In this document: positions 5,840 to 11,110 of the stretch, piece by piece
How the letters are laid out: every line of letters starts with the position of its first letter
Numbering within the stretch: the first letter of the stretch is position 1
NCBI GenBank assembly: GCA_035315685.1
Contig: DATFXR010000524.1
Span: forward strand, 1-11,110
Direction: 5' to 3'
Source: QHWK01 sp035315685
GTDB lineage: Bacteria > Acidobacteriota > Vicinamibacteria > Vicinamibacterales > CAVVIG01
Length of the DNA stretch: 11,110 nt
Position numbers and translations under genes: made by a program
The notes under the pieces: model-generated
Databases searched by the model: none
What the model saw: the letters and a program-made list of their open reading frames with translations, nothing else
Told to the model about the DNA's origin: nothing

Positions 5840-6128
5840 CGGCGGTCCGACGGCGGCATGGGCAGCGTGTTGGCGGCACGGCTCGGGCCGCCGCGATCGG
5901 CCCACCGGCGGCCGCGCCGCCCGGATTCAACGGCTTCGTCCCGTTCCCGGACGGACAGGCGGACAATTCTTGGAAGGGACCGTTGAGTTGACGATCAGCG
6001 AAGCGACTGGCGTGTATGGGCGATTTCAGGCCGGCCACAATCACATGGTGGATCGCCTGCACCAATTGGCCAGTGGCAGCTTCAACGAATTCTGCTTCTG
6101 CAACAGCAGCACGTCTCAATTTTCGTGA
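5836..6128 (+). pseudogene. Frameshifted and probably internally deleted gene remnant
   Basis: No complete gene fits here, but two overlapping frames read like protein. Frame one can begin at GTG 5836, overlapping the preceding TGA as GTGA, and gives an Ala/Pro-rich stretch then PPGFNGFVPFPDGQADNSW (5917-5973) before stopping at 5989-5991. Frame two reads GTVELTISEATGVYGRF, then AGHNHMVDRLHQLASGSFNE and FCFCNSSTSQFS, and ends at TGA 6126-6128. Loss of one base near 5971-5982 would explain the switch. The second part resembles, from memory, the C-terminal region of secreted hypothetical proteins with EATGIY and GHNHMVD motifs. Such proteins are usually longer, so internal deletion is likely too. 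An active frameshift site or two unrelated chance frames remain possible. Confidence 0.4.
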
Positions 6129-6134
6129 AGTGCC

Positions 6135-6160
6135 CGGGTGCGACGCCTGATGCCCACCCG
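6135..6160 (+). other. Short hairpin between gene remnant and tRNA
   Basis: CGGGTG (6135-6140) pairs perfectly with CACCCG (6155-6160) over a 14-nt loop. No T run follows. It could be a weak terminator for the remnant upstream, but a 6-bp stem is only modest evidence in GC-rich DNA. Confidence 0.2.
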
Positions 6161-6182
6161 AGAATCGTCCGCAAGAAATCGT

Positions 6183-6191
6183 TGCTACGAT
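6183..6191 (+). promoter_or_regulatory. Extended -10 promoter for tRNA-Leu
   Basis: TGC followed by TACGAT (6186-6191) fits the extended -10 form TGn-TAnnnT, which can compensate for a poor -35; no clear -35 is seen. Transcription would begin near 6198, about 11 nt before the mature tRNA 5' end. Confidence 0.45.
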
Positions 6192-6208
6192 AGACGTGAG
6201 TACCACGG

Positions 6209-6297
6209 GCCGGGGTGGCGAAACTGGCAGACGCACAGGACTTAAAATCCTGGGTCGCGCGAGCGGCGTGCGGGTTCGATCCCCGCCCCCGGCACCA
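6209..6297 (+). tRNA. tRNA-Leu (anticodon UAA), CCA encoded
   Basis: The cloverleaf is complete. The acceptor GCCGGGG (6209-6215) pairs with CCCCGGC (6287-6293), followed by discriminator A and encoded CCA (6295-6297). The anticodon stem CAGGA (6236-6240) pairs with TCCTG (6248-6252) around loop CTTAAAA, with anticodon TAA at 6243-6245. A long class II variable arm (6253-6269) identifies Leu rather than another amino acid. The T arm is GCGGG, TTCGATC, CCCGC (6270-6286). It reads UUA and, by wobble, UUG codons, which are rare in such a GC-rich genome. No tRNA lies next to it, so it appears to be a single-gene transcript. Confidence 0.97.
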
Positions 6298-6322
6298 CGT
6301 TTCCAGCGGACGCAGGCTTTTA

Positions 6323-6343
6323 AAATCGCGAATTTCGCGGTTT
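6323..6343 (+). terminator. Candidate terminator of tRNA-Leu
   Basis: AAATCGCG (6323-6330) pairs with CGCGGTTT (6336-6343), with one T/G wobble, around the 5-nt loop AATTT. In RNA this is an 8-bp stem whose 3' arm ends in UUU, 26 nt after the tRNA CCA. The U run is short, so termination could be weak or processing-linked. Confidence 0.45.
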
Positions 6344-6420
6344 GGCGCTGTTGGCTCGAAGCGCCACGCCTTGATCGCGAAAGCCACCGAGATCCAACCG
6401 TGATTCGGTGCTGAACCGGC

Positions 6421-6460
6421 ATACGTCGCGCGAGCCATCGCCACGGCTCGCACGACGTGT
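6421..6460. other. Long imperfect hairpin in the intergenic region
   Basis: Outer arms 6421-6428 and 6453-6460 (ATACGTCG with CGACGTGT, one wobble) and inner arms 6430-6436 and 6445-6451 (GCGAGCC with GGCTCGC) form one stem broken by a single C/A mismatch, with the 8-nt loop ATCGCCAC. About 15 pairs in 40 nt is more than expected by chance and is not followed by T residues. It may be part of a structured RNA, a protein-binding palindrome or a dispersed repeat. Confidence 0.45.
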
Positions 6461-6644
6461 CGGCAGAGTAGGGTCCGTTTGCAACGTCTCAATGGCGGTC
6501 CCTGCCGCGTGTGGTTGCCGTGGCTGGCACGCCGCCGGACAGCGAACGGATGATCGCGGCGGCGCCAACGCGGGCGGGAAGCATCCCGGGGACGGTCCAA
6601 GCCGCAGCAGCGCTGATTTGATCGACGGCCATCACGAATCGCGC

Positions 6645-6673
6645 TGGCACGGTCGGACCAGCGCAATTAGAAT
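6645..6673 (+). promoter_or_regulatory. Likely promoter of the kinase gene
   Basis: TAGAAT (6668-6673) is a good -10. CTGGCA/TGGCAC at 6644-6650 lies 17-18 nt upstream as a partial -35. Transcription would start near 6680, giving a leader of about 20 nt that holds GAGGAG (6685-6690) 10 nt before GTG 6701. The TGGCACG stretch hints at a sigma-54 -24 box, but the matching TTGC at -12 is missing. Confidence 0.4.
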
Positions 6674-6700
6674 CGACGCCGTGCGAGGAGCGTCACCAGT

Positions 6701-8905
6701 GTGATCGGCCGCAGGCTGCTCCACTATGAAATCGTGGGGCACATCGGCGCCGGCGGCATGGGTGATGTGTGGCGGGCGCGCGATACCAGGCTCGAGCGCG
6801 ACGTCGCGATCAAGGTTCTCGCGCGTGACGCGACACACGACACCGTTCAGAAACAGCGGTTCTTTCGCGAGGCCCGCGCCGCCTCCGCGCTGGTCCATCC
6901 CAATATCATCACCGTCCACGAGATCAACAGCGCCGACGGCATGGACTTCATCGTCATGGAGCTGGTGCGTGGCGGACCGCTGTCGGCGCTGCTCGCACTC
7001 GGCAAGCTGCCGATCCCGCAGGCGCTCTCGTACGGGATGCAGATCGCCGAGGCGCTCGCGGCGGCGCACGACGCGGGCGTGATCCATCGGGATCTCAAGC
7101 CGGGCAACATCATGATCTCGTCGTCCGGCCTGGTGAAAGTCGTCGATTTCGGCATCGCGAAACGCGTCACTGCCCATCCGAGCGAGTCGCAGCAGCCGGC
7201 GTCGGGTCCGCTGACGGTGGCTGGCGTGGCGCTCGGCACGCCCGCATACATGTCCCCGGAGCAGGCGGTCGGCGATCCGCTCGATGCGCGGTCGGACGTG
7301 TATTCATTCGGCGTTGTCCTGTACCAGATGGTCACCGGCGAGTTGCCGTTCCGCGGCAACACCAACGCGAAGGTGGTTCGCGAGAAACTCGACCCGCGGC
7401 CGCTTCCGCTGCGGAATGTCGCCGATCTCCCGCCGGCGCTCGTCCGCGTCATCGAGAAATGCCTCGCGCCCGATCCCGATGATCGGTTCAACGACGGCTC
7501 GGCGGTGCTCAGGGCGCTGGGTCAGCTGAGCGGGCGATTGCAGCCGCCGCCTGCGCTCGTCATGACGCAGGCCGAGACGGCGGCGCAGCCGACTACGTCA
7601 GCGACTCGGCGGCGTCGTGCGGCCGTGGCCGCGGCGATCGTCGCGGCCGTCAGCGTCGGCGTTGCGGCGTGGGTCGCGTGGCCGGCACTCTCGCGATGGC
7701 TCGGACAGGCTGGCGCGGCGCCCACCGTCTCCGATGCGGGAGCGTCAGCGGGCGAGCTGTACCGGCGGGGCACCGATCTCCTGCACGCGTACTACCGCGA
7801 AGGCAACGTGGACAGGGCGATCGACGATCTCGAGCGAGCGCTGCGGCTGCGCTCGCCGTATCCGCTCGCGGAGGCGCGCCTGAGTCTCGCCTACGTGCGC
7901 AAGAATTCGCAGAGCCCGGACGCCCACTGGCAGACGCAAGCGCTGTCGCACGCGCAGAGCGCCGTTCGTGGCGATCCGCAGCTTGCGTTTGCGCACATGG
8001 CCGAGGGCGCCGCGCTTGCGCTCCGCGGCCAATTCGACGCCGCGGACGTGGCGTACCGGCGAGCGCTGACGCTCGACCCTGCGAACGCGGAAGTATTGTG
8101 GCGTCTCGGCGATCTGGCCGTCGCTCGAAAGGACGCGAAGACCGCCGAGGAGTACTACCGTCGATCCGTGTCCGCCGGCCCGAAGGAGTGGGAGCCGTTG
8201 ATGCGCCTGGGCTCATTTTTGTACCGACAAGGGCGATATCAGGACGCGCTCGACACGTACGAGACGTCACGGCAGCTGGCGCCAGACAACACGCGCGTGT
8301 ACGCGGCGCTGGCCGCCGTCTACCATCAGCTCGACCGCACCGACGAGGCGGCGGCGGCCTTACAGCGATCGCTCGAGATCGCGCCCGACAGCATCACCTA
8401 CTCGAACCTCGGGACGTTGTTGTACTTCGAAGGCCGCTACGCCGAGGCCGTCAGCGCGTTCGAGCGCGGAGTGCAACTCGGTGCCAACTCGTATCTGCGG
8501 TGGGGCAACCTCGCGGACGCGCAGCGGATGGTCGCCGCTGACCGCGATAAGGCGCACGCGAGCTACGCGTCCGCGATCCAGCTCACGCGCGAGCGGCTCA
8601 CGGCGAATGCGGCTGACACCGAGGCCCGAAGCAGCCTCGCGGTCTATTTGATTCGAGACGGCCGGCCGAAGGAAGCGCTGGCCGAGCTGGACACGGTTCT
8701 GACAGAGAAGGGTCTGACGCCCAACGTGCTGTTCAACTGCACCATCGTCGCGGAGCTGGCCGGCCAGCGGACGCGTGCGCTCGACCTGCTGGGGCGTGCG
8801 CTCGCCGGCGGTTACCAGCTGCGTGAGGTGATCCATGAACCCGACCTGGTGAAACTGCGCGCCGACCCCGAATACCACCGTCTGATCGCGCGCCACGAAA
8901 AATAA
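6701..8905 (+). CDS. Membrane Ser/Thr protein kinase (Pkn2/PknB-type) with C-terminal TPR domain
   Basis: A 734-residue protein. The kinase domain (about 8-275) has all key residues: P-loop GAGGMG (16-21), Lys38 in VAIKVL, Glu57 in helix C, catalytic loop HRDLKPGN (129-136), DFG (149-151), GTPAYMSPEQ (179-188) and DVYSFG (199-204). A Pro/Thr-rich juxtamembrane stretch with a RRRR stop signal (303-306) precedes one TM helix (about 307-327), which places the kinase in the cytoplasm. The C-terminal part (about 350-730) carries TPRs near 354-388, 430-461, 464-495, 498-529, 532-562 and 565-594, with further repeats to the end. After a single TM this part would lie outside the cytoplasm. GTG 6701 is supported by GAGGAG 10 nt upstream. 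Such kinases are strongly expanded in Acidobacteriota; the substrate is unknown. Confidence 0.95.
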   Translation: MIGRRLLHYEIVGHIGAGGMGDVWRARDTRLERDVAIKVLARDATHDTVQKQRFFREARAASALVHPNIITVHEINSADGMDFIVMELVRGGPLSALLALGKLPIPQALSYGMQIAEALAAAHDAGVIHRDLKPGNIMISSSGLVKVVDFGIAKRVTAHPSESQQPASGPLTVAGVALGTPAYMSPEQAVGDPLDARSDVYSFGVVLYQMVTGELPFRGNTNAKVVREKLDPRPLPLRNVADLPPALVRVIEKCLAPDPDDRFNDGSAVLRALGQLSGRLQPPPALVMTQAETAAQPTTSATRRRRAAVAAAIVAAVSVGVAAWVAWPALSRWLGQAGAAPTVSDAGASAGELYRRGTDLLHAYYREGNVDRAIDDLERALRLRSPYPLAEARLSLAYVRKNSQSPDAHWQTQALSHAQSAVRGDPQLAFAHMAEGAALALRGQFDAADVAYRRALTLDPANAEVLWRLGDLAVARKDAKTAEEYYRRSVSAGPKEWEPLMRLGSFLYRQGRYQDALDTYETSRQLAPDNTRVYAALAAVYHQLDRTDEAAAALQRSLEIAPDSITYSNLGTLLYFEGRYAEAVSAFERGVQLGANSYLRWGNLADAQRMVAADRDKAHASYASAIQLTRERLTANAADTEARSSLAVYLIRDGRPKEALAELDTVLTEKGLTPNVLFNCTIVAELAGQRTRALDLLGRALAGGYQLREVIHEPDLVKLRADPEYHRLIARHEK

Positions 8906-8929
8906 ACGTCGCAAGCTCAGCCGCGCTGT

Positions 8930-8951
8930 TAGGATTCCGGGTCAGCGAGGA
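8930..8951 (+). promoter_or_regulatory. Possible -10 box and ribosome site for the 207-aa gene
   Basis: TAGGAT (8930-8935) matches TATAAT at 4 of 6 positions, and GAGGA (8947-8951) precedes ATG 8955 at the short spacing of 3 nt. No terminator is seen in the 49 bp after the kinase stop, so read-through from the kinase is also possible. Confidence 0.3.
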
Positions 8952-8954
8952 CTT

Positions 8955-9578
8955 ATGGCAGACCAGCCGTCAGACACCAAGAGCGTCGTCGTCACACTCA
9001 TTCTCGATTCCGCTTCCAGCGCTCCGTACGCGATGTCGGGTTGCGAGGGGACGATCTACCACGTCGATGGCTCGAAAACGACCTTCAGCGCTTGGGAAAC
9101 CGAGAAAATCGGCACGCCGATCTCTGGAGGTGCCGAATTCGCGCTGCTGATCAAGGACACCCAAAACGAGTCGGCGACGCGAACGTCCGTCGCGAACTGG
9201 GTCGTCACGTTCATTCCGCGCGGCGACGTGAACACCGTACCCGGGTCGCCTTTCAGCGGTAAGAGCTCATTCAGCGGCACTGGCGCGGTCATGTTCCTCA
9301 ACGATTTCCTCCTGGACCTGAAGAACGCCAAGATCCAGAAGCGGGCGGCGAGGTACAGCTGGGACTGGACGGTTGCGGTGCAAATCGTGACGATCGAAGG
9401 CACGAAGTGCTTCGTGAGCGATCCGCAAATGGACGTCGACCAGCTCGAGCTGACGGACGAGCAACTCGAGCAGCTCGACAATCTACTCCGCAAGTTGACG
9501 AGGGCAGCGACGAAGCCTGCGCGGAGCAAGCAGCCTGCAAACAAAAAGGGCGGCAAGCGGCGATCACGTCGGAAGTGA
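8955..9578 (+). CDS. Hypothetical protein with beta-rich domain and very basic C-terminal tail
   Basis: A 207-residue protein that I do not recognise. Residues about 10-155 alternate short hydrophobic strands (VVVTLILD, FALLIKD, NWVVTFIPRG, TVAVQIVTIEG) with polar turns, suggesting a beta-sandwich; there is no signal peptide and no TM segment. An acidic, Leu-patterned helix follows (about 159-180, DQLELTDEQLEQLDNLLRKL). The end (181-207) is a Lys/Arg/Ala-rich, disordered-looking tail finishing KKGGKRRSRRK, which suggests nucleic acid or acidic-partner binding. Two cysteines (30 and 152) are far apart. It lies 49 bp after the kinase gene on the same strand, and its 3' end overlaps that of the convergent DUF4071-like gene by 15 bp. 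A functional tie to either neighbour is inference from position only. Confidence 0.8.
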   Translation: MADQPSDTKSVVVTLILDSASSAPYAMSGCEGTIYHVDGSKTTFSAWETEKIGTPISGGAEFALLIKDTQNESATRTSVANWVVTFIPRGDVNTVPGSPFSGKSSFSGTGAVMFLNDFLLDLKNAKIQKRAARYSWDWTVAVQIVTIEGTKCFVSDPQMDVDQLELTDEQLEQLDNLLRKLTRAATKPARSKQPANKKGGKRRSRRK

Positions 9579-10862
9579 CGTGGCCGCGAGCAGCGCGTCG
9601 AGCTTACCGAGTTGCTCGTTCATCGTGTCCACCATCCATGCTTCCGGTGCCTCCGACGCAATCGCGGCGCGCTCGGCCGCCGCTTTCGCGGTGTCGCCGG
9701 AGCCGAGCAGCGCTTCGACGCGCGACGCCTTCACCCAGAAGGTCTCCTCCTTGTCCACGTTGCCCTGATCGTCCGTGATCGGCTTGCTGAGGAGGTCCGT
9801 GCAGATCGCCGCGACACGCCGGCGGACGCGCTCGGCGGTCACCACGTCTGCGAGGGCCTCGCGCGGCTGCGATACGGATGCGCGCACATTCAGCAGGAAC
9901 GCGAAGTTGATGCCGTTGTAGTGGTCGTCTTTCACGTAGAAGCCCTTGCCGTGCGCCCAGATGGCCTCGTCGAGGTCGCGCTGATCCTTTCCGGTCTCCC
10001 AGAGCCGCTTGTGCACGGCGCCCCACAGGCCGAGCGTCTCCGGATCAGACGTGCCATGGGGCTTCAATCCTTCGAGAATTGTTTTGGCATTGCTCAACGC
10101 GGTCGCCACGTCCGGCTTTTTGCTCTTGTAGGTCGCGAGCGCGAGCTGCTGCTTGAGATACTCGTCGGCCGGCCGGCGCTCGAGGAGACGCGCGAGGTAT
10201 TTCATTGCGCTGACCCAGTTCGAGCTGGCACGCGCGTCTCGAAAAGCGTCGAGCAGGACGCTGGCGGTTTCATCCGACGGCGCGGGCCCAGCGGCGGGCG
10301 CGGGTGCCGCGGCAGCTGGCGGCGCCGGTGCGGCAGCCGCCGCCGCGACGATCGGCGCGACCCCGGCGTTCCATTCCTTGAGGCCCGGCAGGAACGTGTA
10401 CACGGGGCTGTCCACGTCCGGTTTCGCGAGCAGCGTGTTGATCGCCTTGACGAGATCGTCCCGCACGCGATCTGCTTCCTCGGCGTCGATGCCCTTGCCG
10501 AGGTGCTCGTAGGGACGGATCAGCAGGTGGCCGAGGTCGAACGGGAACTTGAACTGCTTCTCGGCAATCACAATCGTCGTGTGCGGCCGCAACCCGTGGC
10601 GCACGCCGAGCTCATAAATGGCGTTCGCGTTCGACGTGGACAGATCCGCGATGACGATATCTGCCTCGAGGAGCAGCTCGTACATCGGCTTGTCGATTTC
10701 GCCTGAATGGATGATGTCGTCCGCGCGAATGCACTCGACTCCAGCCTGCTCGACCGCCTTCTTGATGATGATGCGGTAGGTCTTGTCCAGATCGAGCACG
10801 CGGCCGGTGGCGAAGTCGGTTTTCTCGCCGAAGCCCATCACGACGAAGCACTTTTTCGGCAC
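9564..10862 (-). CDS. Deoxyribosyltransferase/TIR-like domain fused to TPR-like repeats (DUF4071/TPR-S type)
   Basis: A 432-residue protein. Residues 1-145 look like a flavodoxin-like, nucleoside 2-deoxyribosyltransferase/TIR-related domain: CFVVMGFG (5-12), DDIIHSGEIDKPMYELLLEADIVIADLS (48-75), then the active-site-like NANAIYELGVRHG (78-90) with Glu84. An Ala/Pro linker (about 169-197) leads to a helical repeat region (200-425) with TPR character, e.g. SAMKYLARLLERRPADEYLKQQLALATY, TLGLWGAVHKRLWE and DLDEAIWAHGKGF. This architecture matches TRAFs-binding/TPR-S proteins, related to the N-terminus of ASK-type MAP3 kinases and seen in bacterial conflict or signalling gene sets (family knowledge recalled, not searched). 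GTG 10862 is set by GGGAGG (10873 to 10868) 5 nt upstream. It has no signal or TM segment. Whether it hydrolyses nucleotides or NAD is untested. Confidence 0.85.
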   Translation of the reverse strand: MPKKCFVVMGFGEKTDFATGRVLDLDKTYRIIIKKAVEQAGVECIRADDIIHSGEIDKPMYELLLEADIVIADLSTSNANAIYELGVRHGLRPHTTIVIAEKQFKFPFDLGHLLIRPYEHLGKGIDAEEADRVRDDLVKAINTLLAKPDVDSPVYTFLPGLKEWNAGVAPIVAAAAAAPAPPAAAAPAPAAGPAPSDETASVLLDAFRDARASSNWVSAMKYLARLLERRPADEYLKQQLALATYKSKKPDVATALSNAKTILEGLKPHGTSDPETLGLWGAVHKRLWETGKDQRDLDEAIWAHGKGFYVKDDHYNGINFAFLLNVRASVSQPREALADVVTAERVRRRVAAICTDLLSKPITDDQGNVDKEETFWVKASRVEALLGSGDTAKAAAERAAIASEAPEAWMVDTMNEQLGKLDALLAATSLPT

Positions 10863-10926
10863 AGGCGCCTCCCGCAGGTCAGCTGAGTGTTATCGCCGAT
10901 CGTCGCGATTGCTTCAGGTCTTCGCT

Positions 10927-10938
10927 CCGGCATGCCGG
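10927..10938. repeat. Perfect 12-bp palindrome CCGGCATGCCGG upstream of the DUF4071-like gene
   Basis: The palindrome lies in the 89-bp gap between the SGNH hydrolase stop and the GTG at 10862. It has no loop, so it is more suited to dimer binding than to RNA termination. A GATAAC on the minus strand (near 10896-10891) could be the -10 of the DUF4071-like gene, with the palindrome some 30 bp upstream of it. Confidence 0.3.
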
Positions 10939-10951
10939 CGCGGCGGAAACG

Positions 10952-11110
10952 TCATCGCGTGCCGCCGGACCGTGCGAACAGGCTCAAGTCGATCGCATCC
11001 GCCATCGCCTTGTAGCCGGCGTCGCTCGGATGCAGGTGGTCGCACGAGTCGTAGGCTGCCAGGAACTTCTTCGGATCGCTCGGATCGCGCGTCGCCTTGT
11101 CGAAATCGAT
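10952..11110 (-). CDS. SGNH/GDSL-type hydrolase, C-terminal end only
   Basis: Only the last 52 codons are in the window; the gene continues past 11110. The minus-strand translation includes DPKKFLAAYDSC, then DHLHPSDAGYKAMADAI and the end DLSLFARSGGTR before TGA at 10954-10952. The DxxHP block followed by GYxxMAxAI is the conserved block V of SGNH/GDSL esterases, with the catalytic Asp and His (Asp24 and His27 of the visible part). The KxFLAxYDSxDHLHP context resembles the secreted SGNH hydrolases common in Acidobacteriota and plant-matter degraders. The Ser, Gly and Asn blocks lie outside the window, so neither substrate nor signal peptide can be judged. It is codirectional with the DUF4071-like gene, with an 89-bp gap. 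Confidence 0.85.
   Translation of the reverse strand: MDFDKATRDPSDPKKFLAAYDSCDHLHPSDAGYKAMADAIDLSLFARSGGTR

Larger units (their letters stand above)
6298..6700. other. About 400 bp without a supported gene; first 160 bp hairpin-rich
   Basis: Open frames here are short or lack ribosome sites and family motifs. From 6320 to 6460 several stems follow each other: 6323-6343 (8 bp), 6343-6366 (7 bp, TGGCGCT/AGCGCCA), 6385-6410 (6 bp, CACCGA/TCGGTG) and 6421-6460 (about 15 pairs). From 6460 to about 6640 I see nothing beyond short chance stems, and the end holds the kinase promoter. The segment downstream of a tRNA could hide a small RNA or decayed insertion, but no repeat of the tRNA 3' end was found in the window. 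Confidence 0.5.

Noticed and set aside
5885..5903. GGGCCG/CGGCCC hairpin as terminator of the coiled-coil gene
   Set aside because: A 6-bp stem in very GC-rich DNA with no T run, inside the putative remnant frame; too weak to call.
6645..6660. Sigma-54 promoter before the kinase (TGGCACG)
   Set aside because: The -24 half matches but the -12 half (TTGC) is absent at the required spacing; a sigma-70-like TAGAAT fits better.
5607..6666. Long minus-strand frames crossing the coiled-coil gene, remnant and tRNA
   Set aside because: They run through the tRNA and the heptad repeats, have Arg/Pro-rich translations and show no motif.
6209..6700. Mobile element integrated at tRNA-Leu
   Set aside because: No integrase gene and no second copy of the tRNA 3' end is visible in the window.
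6408..6704. 98-codon frame before the kinase
   Set aside because: No ribosome site or motif; it spans the long hairpin and the kinase promoter and overlaps the kinase start.
9612..10706. 364-codon plus-strand open frame
   Set aside because: Antisense shadow of the DUF4071-like gene, with no motif; the minus-strand gene has a strong ribosome site and clear domains.

Overview
The window is GC-rich chromosomal DNA. The gene set (a Pkn-type Ser/Thr kinase fused to a TM segment and TPRs, DUF255, YihY/BrkB, YtxH, DJ-1/PfpI, MOSC) and the protein style point to a soil-type Acidobacteriota, probably Vicinamibacteria-like. That placement is inference from family resemblance. No marker gene here proves it, and there are no insertion sequences, phage genes or CRISPR arrays.

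Layout, left to right. (1) 1-1509, plus strand: the end of a YtxH-type gene, a 66-aa membrane protein and a YihY/BrkB six-TM protein. This run closes with a long 30-bp-armed inverted repeat that also ends the convergent pfpI-like gene (1582-2109, minus). (2) 2110-4655: a 66-bp divergent promoter region separates pfpI from a DUF255 thioredoxin-fold/alpha-barrel protein (2176-4302). DUF255 overlaps a 118-aa unknown by ATGA. (3) 4652-5409, minus strand: a 65-aa charged protein, whose stop codon interlocks with that of the 118-aa gene through one CTAG, and a MOSC-domain protein. (4) 5410-6128: a promoter with an operator-like palindrome, a small membrane-anchored protein with an unbroken heptad coiled coil, and what looks like the frameshifted remnant of a gene. 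(5) 6209-6700: tRNA-Leu(UAA) followed by about 400 bp without a gene, the first part unusually rich in hairpins. (6) 6701-8905: kinase-TM-TPR protein, followed by a 207-aa unknown with a very basic tail (8955-9578). (7) 9564-11110, minus strand: a deoxyribosyltransferase/TIR-like domain joined by an Ala/Pro linker to a helical repeat region (DUF4071/TPR-S type), and the end of a GDSL/SGNH hydrolase at the window edge.

Two themes stand out. First, three genes (yihY, pfpI-like, DUF255) have a good -10 hexamer exactly 6 nt before the start codon and no Shine-Dalgarno, which is the arrangement expected of leaderless mRNAs. Neighbours such as the kinase and the DUF4071-like gene have clear Shine-Dalgarno sites. 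Second, a Ser/Thr kinase with TPRs, an unknown protein and a nucleotide/NAD-type domain fused to helical repeats lie side by side at 6701-10862. This is the best candidate for an undescribed signalling or conflict module, but the genes are not all in one operon and the link is only proximity plus family behaviour.
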